Shown here one piece after another: positions 1 to 5,872 of a stretch of DNA of 8,532 nt. The DNA is from JAWOGN01 sp046496815 (lineage in GTDB: Bacteria; Desulfobacterota; DSM-4660; Desulfatiglandales; Desulfatiglandaceae). Every line of letters begins with the position of its first letter. Position 1 is the first letter of the stretch. The notes beneath the pieces were generated by a model. That model was given only the letters and a program-made list of their open reading frames with translations. It had not been told where the DNA came from and did no database searches. The stretch lies in the NCBI GenBank assembly GCA_046496815.1, contig JAWOGN010000057.1:1-8532 (forward strand). Reading direction: 5' to 3'. The translations under genes and the position numbers were made by a program.

Positions 1-1
1 T

Positions 2-2719
2 GCCCGCTCTCCTTCCGAGGATAAAGTCTTTTCCCTATATGAAAAGTACAGACAGGTTCTTGAGCAGGGTCGTTATCAAGAGGCCACTCGGTATGCAGAA
101 GCGCTTGTCACAGCCGGTGAGAAGGCCTTTGGCAAAGATCATCCTAATATGTCGATATTGCTGAACAACTTGGCAGAGCGCTACAGGAGCCTTGGCAATT
201 ACGCCCGGGCGGAGCCTCTTTACAAAAAATCCCTGGCGATAGTGGAGAAAACCTATGGCCCAAATCATCCTCATGTTGCCAGAGGCCTCAATAACCTGGC
301 AGCGCTTTACGATTCTCTTGGAGATTATGCAAGTGCGGAACCCTTGTATAAAAGGTCCCTGGCAATAAAGGAGAAGACTCTCGGAGCGAAGCATCCCAGT
401 ATTGCTATCAGCCTCAACAACCTGGCTGGGCTTTACACAAACCTTGGAGATTACACTCGGGCTGAGGCTTTATATAAGAAGTCTTTGGGGATAATGGAGA
501 AAGTATCTGGACCAAACCATCCGGATGTTGGCAAAATCCTAAACAGTTTGGCAATGCTCTATTGGTCCACCGGTGATTATACCCGCTCAATGCAATTACT
601 GAAAAGGTCTTTGGCTATAAAGGAAAAATCCCTCGGATCGGAGCATCCAAATGTAGCCAAGAGTCTCATGAATTTGGCAGCGCTTTACACAACTCTTGAT
701 GATTACGCGGGGGCGGTGCCTCTTTACACCAGGTCACTGGCGATAATGGAGAAGGCTCTGGGACCAACGCATCCGGAGGTTGCCAAAGTCCTTGATAACC
801 TGGCAGGACTCTATTTTTCCTTTGGTGACTTAGCAAGGGCCAAGCCGCTATTGGAAAAGTCTCTGGCGATAAAGGAGAAAACGCTTGGATCAGAACATCC
901 GGATGTGGCATTAAGTCTTCACAATTTGGGCATTTTTTACGCTTCCAGCGATGATTTTGAGAATTCCTATAGTATGTTTAAAAGAGCTCAGGAGATAGAC
1001 AATAACCTCATAGATCAAGTCATAGGGTTTACTTCCGAAGAGCAGAAGATCAAGTTCCTTTCAACGAAAGAGCATTGCCTTAGTCTCTATTTAAGTTTGA
1101 TAGACCAACACCTAGCGAAAATACCATCTGCTAGGAAAGACGCCCTTAATGCTTGGCTCAAGCGCAAGGGAGTGATCCTGGAAGCTCAAAGGCGTTTTCA
1201 GGATGCCTTGGTCTATTCTGACGATCCCCAGGCGATGGAGACCTTCCAGGATCTTTCCAGGATCAGAGCCCGACTATCAAAGCTTGCTTTTGCCGGCCCT
1301 GGAAGGGAAGGAATGAGAGGCTGGAAAAATAGGATGGCTGATCTAGAAGAACAAAAGGCAAGGTTACAAAGCAGGCTAAGCGAGTTAAGCAAGGCGTTTG
1401 CTCTAAAACAGAAGATTGCAAAGGCTGATTGTGAGAAAGTCGCAGCGGCTCTCCCCTCAAACACGGTTTTGATAGAGTTTGCAAAGGTTGAGATCCTAAA
1501 TTTTAAAACCAAGTGGGTTTCCGCTCACTATTTGGTGTTTCTTGTTCATGCAGGAAAAGGAAATAGCGTGGATCTGATTGATTTGGGAGACGCCTATCGT
1601 GTTGATAAAGCAGTTGCAAGATTTAAAAAGGAGATTGGCACCGGCACCAAACTCAAAACAAACGGTGAAAGCGCGATAGAGTTATCCAGAGAGATCTATG
1701 AATTGGTATTTGAGCCTATTAAGAGTGAACTGGGTAATGTAAAGGAGGTCTTTATCTCGCCTGATGGAAACCTGAACCTGATTCCATTTGAGGTCCTCCA
1801 AGGACCTGATGGCAGGTTTCTCATAGAGGACTTTACATTCAATTATTTAGCCGCTGGTCGGGATGTTCTCGCATTTGGAGAAATCAAAGAGCAAGGAAGC
1901 AAGGCGCTGCTTATGGGTGATCCCGACTTCAATCTCGGAGCAAAAGAGAAGGAATCCATACTAAGAAAGCTTGCGTTAAAAGAGGGCAAAGAAGAGACAG
2001 TAAAACGATCCCGCGACATGAGGGGCCTGCATTTCAATAGACTTCCGGGAACCGGGGAAGAAGTAAAATCGATCAAGAAGATTCTGGGAGAAGAAGTTGA
2101 GCTTTACACAGGAAAAGAAGCCGTTGAAGAGGTTCTCAGACAAAAGGTCGCACCTAGAATTCTTCATCTTGCCACACACGGGTTTTTCCTGAGCGATTTA
2201 GAGCTAAGCTATCCTCGGGAGGAGATAATGTTCAGGGGAATATCAATCCCTTTAACGGCAAGCAGCAAAAGGGTGCCGATTAAGAATCCTCTCCTTCGGT
2301 CAGGCATTGCCCTTGCAGGAGCGAATGCTGCCCTAAAATCCAGGAGTGCCGAAAAAAGTGACGGGATCGTCACTGCCGAAAAAATCCTTGGGATGAGGCT
2401 TAGGGGTACAGACATGGTTGTACTTTCCGCCTGCGAAACAGGTTTAGGGGAAGTAAAGACGGGAGAAGGTGTGTTTGGTCTCCGCCGTGCATTTGCCCAG
2501 GCGGGTACTAAAAGTATGGTGATGAGTATGTGGCCAGTGCCCGATAGAGAAACCAAAGAGTTGATGATTCAATTCTATACGAATATCCAATCAGGGAAGA
2601 TGAACAGATCGCGGGCACTCAGAGATGCCGCGCTTAAGGAGATGAAGATAGTAAAGAAAAGATACGGTCATGCCTCCCCCTTGTTCTGGGGTGGTTTTGT
2701 ATTCATGGGAGAACCATGA
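2..2719 (+). CDS. TPR-CHAT protein (caspase-like CHAT domain), 5'-partial
   Basis: The frame is open from the left edge, so the true start lies outside; the first ATG (149) falls inside a TPR unit and is not the start. The visible 905 residues contain about seven 42-residue kinesin-light-chain-type TPRs (residues ~51-335, typical core LNNLAALY...GDYxxAEPLYKRSLAI), a helical, charged linker (~336-500) and a CHAT domain (~500-905). The CHAT catalytic pair is intact: His in HLATHGFF (residue 726, bases 2177-2179) and Cys in LSACETGLGE (residue 811, bases 2432-2434). In this family TPRs usually bind a partner or sense a signal, and CHAT is a caspase/separase-like cysteine peptidase fold found in HetF and in CRISPR- or gasdermin-linked proteases. 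The substrate here is unknown. No CRISPR effector, gasdermin or other partner is visible within the window; downstream is a long gap. No membrane segment is evident in the visible part. The domain call is firm, the biological role open. Confidence 0.93.
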   Translation, partial: ARSPSEDKVFSLYEKYRQVLEQGRYQEATRYAEALVTAGEKAFGKDHPNMSILLNNLAERYRSLGNYARAEPLYKKSLAIVEKTYGPNHPHVARGLNNLAALYDSLGDYASAEPLYKRSLAIKEKTLGAKHPSIAISLNNLAGLYTNLGDYTRAEALYKKSLGIMEKVSGPNHPDVGKILNSLAMLYWSTGDYTRSMQLLKRSLAIKEKSLGSEHPNVAKSLMNLAALYTTLDDYAGAVPLYTRSLAIMEKALGPTHPEVAKVLDNLAGLYFSFGDLARAKPLLEKSLAIKEKTLGSEHPDVALSLHNLGIFYASSDDFENSYSMFKRAQEIDNNLIDQVIGFTSEEQKIKFLSTKEHCLSLYLSLIDQHLAKIPSARKDALNAWLKRKGVILEAQRRFQDALVYSDDPQAMETFQDLSRIRARLSKLAFAGPGREGMRGWKNRMADLEEQKARLQSRLSELSKAFALKQKIAKADCEKVAAALPSNTVLIEFAKVEILNFKTKWVSAHYLVFLVHAGKGNSVDLIDLGDAYRVDKAVARFKKEIGTGTKLKTNGESAIELSREIYELVFEPIKSELGNVKEVFISPDGNLNLIPFEVLQGPDGRFLIEDFTFNYLAAGRDVLAFGEIKEQGSKALLMGDPDFNLGAKEKESILRKLALKEGKEETVKRSRDMRGLHFNRLPGTGEEVKSIKKILGEEVELYTGKEAVEEVLRQKVAPRILHLATHGFFLSDLELSYPREEIMFRGISIPLTASSKRVPIKNPLLRSGIALAGANAALKSRSAEKSDGIVTAEKILGMRLRGTDMVVLSACETGLGEVKTGEGVFGLRRAFAQAGTKSMVMSMWPVPDRETKELMIQFYTNIQSGKMNRSRALRDAALKEMKIVKKRYGHASPLFWGGFVFMGEP
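152..907 (+). repeat. Six in-frame 126-bp TPR-encoding tandem units
   Basis: Six consecutive units of exactly 126 bp (42 codons) run through the TPR-CHAT gene, with a seventh, more divergent unit to about 1010 and a degenerate one before 152. Each has the pattern LxNLAxLY, a GDY-type turn, an LYKRSLAIxEK-like helix, and a G-x-x-HP-x-V linker. Similarity is visible at DNA level as well as protein level (recurrent segments such as ctggcgataaaggagaa), so repeat number could vary by recombination or replication slippage. Confidence 0.85.
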
Positions 2720-2826
2720 TATCGCAATTGTCAAATTTCAATATATTTGCAGCCGTGCCATTTGACATGAAATTTATGTGCACTAATATGATTTTTTAGA
2801 TAGAATTTTTTTAGGTATTGTTCTGC

Positions 2827-2864
2827 AAGTCATAAGCTCTGTGAGCTTGTTTGGCTTATGATTT
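2827..2864. repeat. Inverted repeat with nested hairpin
   Basis: TCATAAGC (2830-2837) is the exact reverse complement of GCTTATGA (2854-2861). One G-T and two A-T pairs extend the stem to 11 pairs (2827-2837 with 2854-2864). An alternative, mutually exclusive hairpin lies inside: AAGCTC (2834-2839), loop TGT, GAGCTT (2843-2848). Without a T tract it is a poor intrinsic terminator; a protein-binding site or RNA stem is possible. Confidence 0.4.
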
Positions 2865-3172
2865 CATATTCAAGTTTGCTGCTTTTTCGCACTGCTCGAA
2901 AGTCCACAATACGATCAGCATTGTGAGGTTCCGGCGGCATATAAGCTACTGCTATCAAGCTGCAGTCCCAACCACCCCAAAATTCTCCACAATCGTATTA
3001 GAATGCTTTACTACAACACCTTGAAATTCTATGATATCTATACTCAACTGATTGGCCAGTTGGAAGCTCTTAAATGGCATCTGCGGACAAAAATACTGCT
3101 CGACCGCAAAAAGCAATTAATTTTGCTGGGATAATGTCTAGATCGAAAATGAGCCCTTTCCGTTTCCTGCAT

Positions 3173-3250
3173 CTGGCTTTTTAGCCAGTTAAGGTGCAAA
3201 TCCGCGGTCAGGCAAGCACAGCGTTCGGTTGCACTCCAGGACCGCCTTAA
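3173..3250 (+). promoter_or_regulatory. Possible structured 5' leader of the pyruvate-kinase-like gene
   Basis: A hairpin, CTGGCT-TTTT-AGCCAG (3173-3188), directly abuts a second helix, TTAAG (3189-3193) with CTTAA (3246-3250), which encloses a 6-bp helix, GCGGTC (3204-3209) with GACCGC (3240-3245). In addition GTGCAA (3194-3199) is complementary to TTGCAC (3229-3234); paired together with the 6-bp helix this would make a pseudoknot. The set ends 12 bases before the GAGGAGGA ribosome binding site (3263-3270), a natural place for a translation-controlling RNA. I cannot match it to a known riboswitch class. The pairings are seen in the sequence; function is inference, and chance pairing is possible. 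Confidence 0.35.
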
Positions 3251-3278
3251 GGTATTTTTATTGAGGAGGAGAAAAGGC

Positions 3279-3827
3279 ATGGAAGAAAAAATTGTCTATT
3301 TTGACAAACCAGGCAAAGGGAATACAGCGGAAGTCATTCAGCTGGTTAAAGAGAGGGCTCAGGCCAGAGGAATTAATCGATTTGTCGTAGCATCAACCGG
3401 AGGGAGTACAGCAAGAGATTTTCTTGAAGCCGTCAAGGGAACGGACCTCCGTTTAGTCATCGTTCCATGGCAGTTCGGTTTCAAAGGCGGAGATCAGCCA
3501 TTCCCACAGGAACTGGTAGATGAGCTTCGGGGCAAGAACCACCATGTTCATTTCGGGACGATGTTATTTCACACTACAGATTTCTATGGAATGGGTGCTC
3601 CTGAGACCATGGCTAACCTTCTTCGCACCTTTGGGCAGGGCACCAAAGTTTGTCTGGAGATCCTTTTGATGGCCTGTGATGGAGGATGTATCAGTATTGG
3701 AGAAAAGGTTATTGCGGTGGCAGGCACGGGCTCCGGAGCGGATACGGCGCTCGTTGCCACTGCTGCGCCCACTACCAGGCTAAAATCACTCCGCATCCAG
3801 GAAATTATCTGCAAACCTTTCATGTGA
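3279..3827 (+). CDS. Stand-alone pyruvate kinase alpha/beta (C-terminal) domain protein
   Basis: This 182-residue protein resembles the small conserved proteins (COG1751 type, mainly archaea and some bacteria) that have the fold of the pyruvate kinase C-terminal domain without the catalytic barrel. Visible features are an N-terminal strand, a glycine/serine-rich nucleotide- or phosphate-binding-like loop, VASTGGSTARDF (near residue 38), the segment IVPWQFGFKGG, the conserved middle part GTMLFHTTDFYG, and a C-terminal glycine-rich strand-turn, AVAGTGSGADTALV. It lacks the pyruvate kinase active-site barrel, so it is not a glycolytic enzyme; its function is unknown, and cofactor binding has been suggested for homologues. 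I chose the ATG at 3279 because GAGGAGGA (3263-3270) sits 8 bases upstream; a TTG at 3261 in the same frame overlaps that ribosome binding site. It appears monocistronic, with a long gap and a possibly structured leader before it and repeats after it. Confidence 0.82.
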   Translation: MEEKIVYFDKPGKGNTAEVIQLVKERAQARGINRFVVASTGGSTARDFLEAVKGTDLRLVIVPWQFGFKGGDQPFPQELVDELRGKNHHVHFGTMLFHTTDFYGMGAPETMANLLRTFGQGTKVCLEILLMACDGGCISIGEKVIAVAGTGSGADTALVATAAPTTRLKSLRIQEIICKPFM

Positions 3828-3965
3828 TGATATGAATCAAAGAAACTATCGACTATAGGCAAAAAATCAACGGTTTTGACAAGCCCGATTTCCATAATCC
3901 ATTCTCGAAAAATTTCATTTGGCCCCCAAGTTGAGCGGTTCTGATGACCTAGAAAGACGAGGTGT

Positions 3966-4081
3966 CTGGATTCCGGTTTCGCCGGAATGACGAATGAGAC
4001 CCAGCGGGTTCCTGTCATGCCGGTCCCGGATCTCGTCCGGGATGACGGATCCCCGATGAATGCGGGATTTTCGACCGGCAT
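3966..4081. repeat. REP/MITE-like cluster of palindromes
   Basis: Several perfect stems lie close together: ATTCCGG (3970-3976) with CCGGAAT (3982-3988); CCCGGA (4025-4030) with TCCGGG (4036-4041); ATCCC (4049-4053) with GGGAT (4064-4068). The last two are enclosed by ATGCCGGTC (4017-4025) and GACCGGCAT (4073-4081). Two modules recur near 6651-6736: the CTGGATTCCGG...CGCCGGAATGACG hairpin, and the 17-base CCCGATGAATGCGGGAT (4052-4068 and 6651-6667). These are typical of dispersed palindromic repeats in deltaproteobacterial genomes. The rest of the gap at 3828-4195 holds no gene. Confidence 0.75.
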
Positions 4082-4098
4082 CCAGTCAATGCTGATGC

Positions 4099-4119
4099 CG
4101 GTTTGCTTCGGGCAAATCG
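4099..4119. repeat. Hairpin upstream of the metallo-hydrolase remnant
   Basis: CGGTTTGC (4099-4106) pairs with GCAAATCG (4112-4119), 8 pairs including one G-T, around a TTCGG loop. It lies about 75 bases upstream of the ATG at 4196. There is no T tract on either side, so it may be the last module of the palindromic repeat cluster rather than a terminator. Confidence 0.4.
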
Positions 4120-4195
4120 CTCAATTTAGATTGTATATTTATGAAATAGCCCAATTCTGATACCTCCTAAAGGGAGAGTCGTTAAGAGAGATATT

Positions 4196-4663
4196 ATGTG
4201 CGAAGAAATATTGCCGAATTTGTTTCAAATCAAAACACCTTTGCCTGAGAGCCCTTTAAAGTATCTCAATTGTTATGTCGTTCGGAACTCTCAAAAAAAC
4301 CTGATTATTGATACCGGATTGAATCGCAGAGAATGTCTGAAGGCTATGAAAGTGGGGTTGAAAAAGCTGGAAGAGATCCTTGCGATTCTCAATAAACATC
4401 CCATGCATGCCTTTCAAATTGCATCCCGGATGACCTGGGATATTGAAGCTGAAAACTGGGATCATTTTCCTGTCGCCCAAAGGTGGTTTGCCACCGGCGA
4501 AGCCATAGCGCATTTGAGATACCTGGAGGAGGAGAAGAAGGTGATCCGCGAGAATAAAGATGGGCTAATCTTCTATTCCTTGAATATGCAGATGGGCACA
4601 GATTCGGCACAATCACCGTTTTTGGGGCAAAAAAAGAGGCTGGCGATTAAGCTAACCTCTTGA
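4196..4663 (+). pseudogene. MBL-fold metallo-hydrolase with in-frame deletion of its catalytic core
   Basis: Residues 1-58 match the N-terminus of metallo-beta-lactamase-fold hydrolases: EEILPNLFQIKTPLPESP, then LNCYVV and the strand NLIIDTG, then RECLKAMKVGL. Residues ~59-130 match the C-terminal winged-helix tail of the same proteins (EILAILNKHP, MTWDI, FPVAQRWFATGEAIAHLRYL). The intervening core, including the HxHxDH metal-binding motif and the later His/Asp ligands, is absent; full-length relatives are about twice as long. The join lies near base 4370 (residues 58-60, LEE) and keeps the frame, with no stop, so a 155-residue product could still be made but cannot bind the usual metals. The ATG at 4196 follows AAGAGAGA (4184-4191). 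The last residues (GQKKRLAIKLTS) are encoded by the terminator of the convergent tRNA unit. I call it a pseudogene by decayed function; a retained small DNA-binding winged-helix protein is an alternative. Confidence 0.72.
4629..4661 (-). terminator. Intrinsic terminator of the tRNA-Arg-tRNA-Lys unit
   Basis: Read on the minus strand, the stem AAGAGG-TTAGC (4661-4651) pairs with GCCAG-CCTCTT (4644-4634): 11 positions with one mismatch and one G-T pair, around a 6-base loop. It is followed by a run of seven T (complement of the A run at 4629-4635, two of them inside the stem base). It begins 8 bases after the encoded CCA of tRNA-Lys, the right place to end the tRNA transcript. It lies inside the 3' end of the plus-strand metallo-hydrolase remnant. 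Confidence 0.75.
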
Positions 4664-4669
4664 TATAAT

Positions 4670-4745
4670 TGGTGGGCCTGGGAGGAGTCGAACCCCCGAC
4701 CGTTTGATTAAGAGTCAACTGCTCTACCAGCTGAGCTACAGGCCC
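4670..4745 (-). tRNA. tRNA-Lys (anticodon CTT)
   Basis: The minus strand reads GGGCCTG (acceptor, 4745-4739), TA, a D arm with GCTC...GAGC, an anticodon loop CTCTTAA (4714-4708) with anticodon CTT at 4712-4710, a T arm with GGTTCGA, then CAGGCCC, discriminator A and an encoded CCA (4672-4670). All 7 acceptor pairs are Watson-Crick. The anticodon stem and loop closely resemble bacterial tRNA-Lys. It reads the AAG codon. It lies 23 bases downstream of tRNA-Arg and just before the terminator. Confidence 0.96.
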
Positions 4746-4768
4746 ATATTGTGATGCTTTCATTTGAA

Positions 4769-4846
<78 letters not shown>

Positions 4847-4859
4847 ATTTCGAGGAGAC

Positions 4860-4888
4860 CGAATACCAGGTATTCATCCTGTTGTCAA
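4860..4888 (-). promoter_or_regulatory. Sigma70-type promoter for the tRNA unit
   Basis: On the minus strand a perfect -35 box, TTGACA (4888-4883), is followed after exactly 17 bases by TATTCG (4865-4860), a modest -10 box. Transcription would start near 4853, a few bases before the mature tRNA-Arg 5' end at 4845, as expected for a tRNA gene. The weak -10 box is the main doubt. Confidence 0.65.
4861..4875. repeat. Perfect 7-bp palindrome overlapping the tRNA promoter
   Basis: GAATACC (4861-4867) and GGTATTC (4869-4875) are exact reverse complements around a single A. The palindrome covers the -10 box and part of the spacer of the minus-strand tRNA promoter, so it could be an operator-like site. 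No known regulator motif is recognised. Confidence 0.5.
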
Positions 4889-4910
4889 TGTTATTTTGAT
4901 GAAAAATAGC

Positions 4911-4939
4911 TTGACATATGCCGAAGTTCCAAATAAAAA
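4911..4939 (+). promoter_or_regulatory. Sigma70-type promoter for rplM-rpsI
   Basis: TTGACA (4911-4916) is followed after 17 bases by TAAAAA (4934-4939), giving a perfect -35 box and a 4-of-6 -10 box. The expected start near 4946 leaves a leader of under 30 bases before the rplM ATG. The two -35 boxes of this promoter and the divergent tRNA promoter are 22 bases apart. Confidence 0.7.
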
Positions 4940-4973
4940 GACTATTTCCAATTGATAAGGCAGGGTAGTTACC

Positions 4974-5402
4974 ATGAAAACATTTTCGGCCAAAGAACAA
5001 GATGTTGACAAGAAGTGGTTTTTGGTGGATGCGGAAAATAAAGTTTTGGGAAGACTGGCGACTGAAATCGCCGTGCGGTTGAGGGGGAAACATAAACCTG
5101 TTTTTACGCCTCATGCCGATACCGGTGATTTTGTTGTGGTTGTCAACGCTGAAAAAGTCTCACTGACAGGCAAAAAATGGGACAATAAATTTTATTATCG
5201 ACACAGCGGCTATGTTGGCGGGCTCAAACAGATCTCAGCGAAAAAACTGCTTGAAAAAAAGCCGGAAGAGGTTTTGCGTTTTGCAGTGAAAGGCATGCTT
5301 CCCAAGAACAGCTTGGGCCGCCGTCAGTTGAAAAAGCTGAAAATATATTCCGGCCCAAATCATCCGCATCAGGCACAGCAAACAGAAAAATTGGAGATTT
5401 AG
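4974..5402 (+). CDS. rplM: 50S ribosomal protein L13 (uL13)
   Basis: A 142-residue protein of the normal length for bacterial L13, a primary 23S rRNA-binding protein of the large subunit. The N-terminal part has the typical KKWFLVDAENKVLGRLAT start, followed by LRGKHKPVFTPHADTGDFVV. The conserved C-terminal motifs VKGMLPKNSLGR and YSGPNHPHQAQ are intact. The ATG at 4974 is the natural start from alignment with the family; the ribosome binding site is weak (AGG and CAGGG at 4958-4964). It is the first gene of a two-gene operon with rpsI, the classic bacterial arrangement, and is preceded by a promoter at 4911-4939. In E. coli L13 is known to repress its own operon by binding the mRNA leader; the short leader here shows no obvious structure that I can point to. 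Confidence 0.98.
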   Translation: MKTFSAKEQDVDKKWFLVDAENKVLGRLATEIAVRLRGKHKPVFTPHADTGDFVVVVNAEKVSLTGKKWDNKFYYRHSGYVGGLKQISAKKLLEKKPEEVLRFAVKGMLPKNSLGRRQLKKLKIYSGPNHPHQAQQTEKLEI

Positions 5403-5795
5403 ATGGCAGAAGCGATGTTTTATGCTACGGGCAAGCGAAAAACGTCCGTGGCTCGAGTGTGGTTGAGACCGGGGAGTGGTCAGATAACTATCAACAAGCG
5501 ACCGGTGGAGCGGTATTTGGTCCGAGAATCGGACAGGATGCTTACGTTTGAACCATTGAAGGTTGCCGATGCAGTCGACAAGTTCGATATCAATGTGAAT
5601 GTCGGAGGCGGTGGAATATCCGGACAGGCCGGCGCTATCAGACACGGCATCAGCCGGGCGCTCGTTATCGCGGATCAGAACTTGCGGGACCCTCTCAAGA
5701 AGGAGGGATTTTTGACCCGAGACTCCAGGATGAAGGAACGAAAAAAGTACGGTCAGCCCGGTGCGCGAAAACGGTTTCAGTATTCGAAGCGTTAA
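5403..5795 (+). CDS. rpsI: 30S ribosomal protein S9 (uS9)
   Basis: A 130-residue protein of standard length. It has the family start FYATGKRKTSVARVWLRPG, the glycine-rich segment NVGGGGISGQAGAIRHGISR, and the basic tail KERKKYGQPGARKRFQYSKR, whose C-terminal SKR reaches the P-site tRNA in the 30S subunit. Its ATG starts immediately after the rplM stop codon (TAG at 5400-5402), and GGAG (5393-5396) inside rplM provides the ribosome binding site, so the two genes should be translationally coupled. A strong terminator follows at 5828-5856. Confidence 0.98.
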   Translation: MAEAMFYATGKRKTSVARVWLRPGSGQITINKRPVERYLVRESDRMLTFEPLKVADAVDKFDINVNVGGGGISGQAGAIRHGISRALVIADQNLRDPLKKEGFLTRDSRMKERKKYGQPGARKRFQYSKR

Positions 5796-5827
5796 GTTCA
5801 TTTGTTTGCATTTTTGGAATTGATCGG

Positions 5828-5856
5828 AGGGGGAGTTCGATTGAACTCCCCTTTTT
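5828..5856 (+). terminator. Rho-independent terminator of rplM-rpsI
   Basis: GGGGAGTTC (5830-5838) pairs perfectly with GAACTCCCC (5843-5851) around a GATT loop, 9 bp, and is followed by TTTTT (5852-5856). It begins about 35 bases after the rpsI stop and ends 16 bases before the truA start, so truA transcription depends on read-through or on a promoter I cannot see. Confidence 0.9.
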
Positions 5857-5872
5857 GTTGTTAAGGTCACCG

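Larger units (their letters stand above)
2720..3278. other. Long intergenic region, no convincing gene
   Basis: These 559 bases separate the TPR-CHAT gene from the pyruvate-kinase-like gene. Directly after the stop there is an 8-bp inverted repeat, TGTCAAAT (2729-2736) with ATTTGACA (2760-2767), spaced by 23 bases; it lacks a good T tract, so I do not call a terminator. Another 8-bp pair is AATACGAT (2908-2915) with ATCGTATT (2992-2999). A 43-codon frame at 3003-3134 has no ribosome binding site and no recognisable family. The strongest structures, at 2827-2864 and 3173-3250, are listed separately. The composition looks like decayed or regulatory DNA, but I recognise no insertion sequence. 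Confidence 0.6.

Noticed and set aside
152..907. CRISPR array or non-coding tandem repeat
   Set aside because: The 126-bp units are in frame and encode TPRs; there are no short identical repeats separated by unique spacers.
2720..2800. Rho-independent terminator after the TPR-CHAT gene
   Set aside because: The TGTCAAAT/ATTTGACA stem is A/T-rich, has a 23-base loop, and lacks an adjoining T tract.
3003..3134. Small open frame of 43 codons in the intergenic region
   Set aside because: It has no ribosome binding site, no recognisable family, and lies in a region with no other coding signal; it may be a remnant but I cannot support it.
3189..3250. Cobalamin-type riboswitch, suggested by GGTGCAAATCC at 3193-3203
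   Set aside because: The short string is reminiscent, but the B12 box and the rest of the conserved core are missing.
3044..3280. Minus-strand open frame of 78 codons before the pyruvate-kinase-like gene
   Set aside because: Its start overlaps the opposing gene's ribosome binding site and start; the product resembles no family I know and overlaps the possible structured leader.
3584..4081. Minus-strand open frame of 165 codons
   Set aside because: Its first third is the translation of the palindromic repeat cluster, a well-known source of false proteins, and the rest is the antisense of the pyruvate-kinase-like gene.
5235..5870. Minus-strand open frame of 211 codons across rplM and rpsI
   Set aside because: It is fully antisense to two certain ribosomal protein genes and to their terminator.
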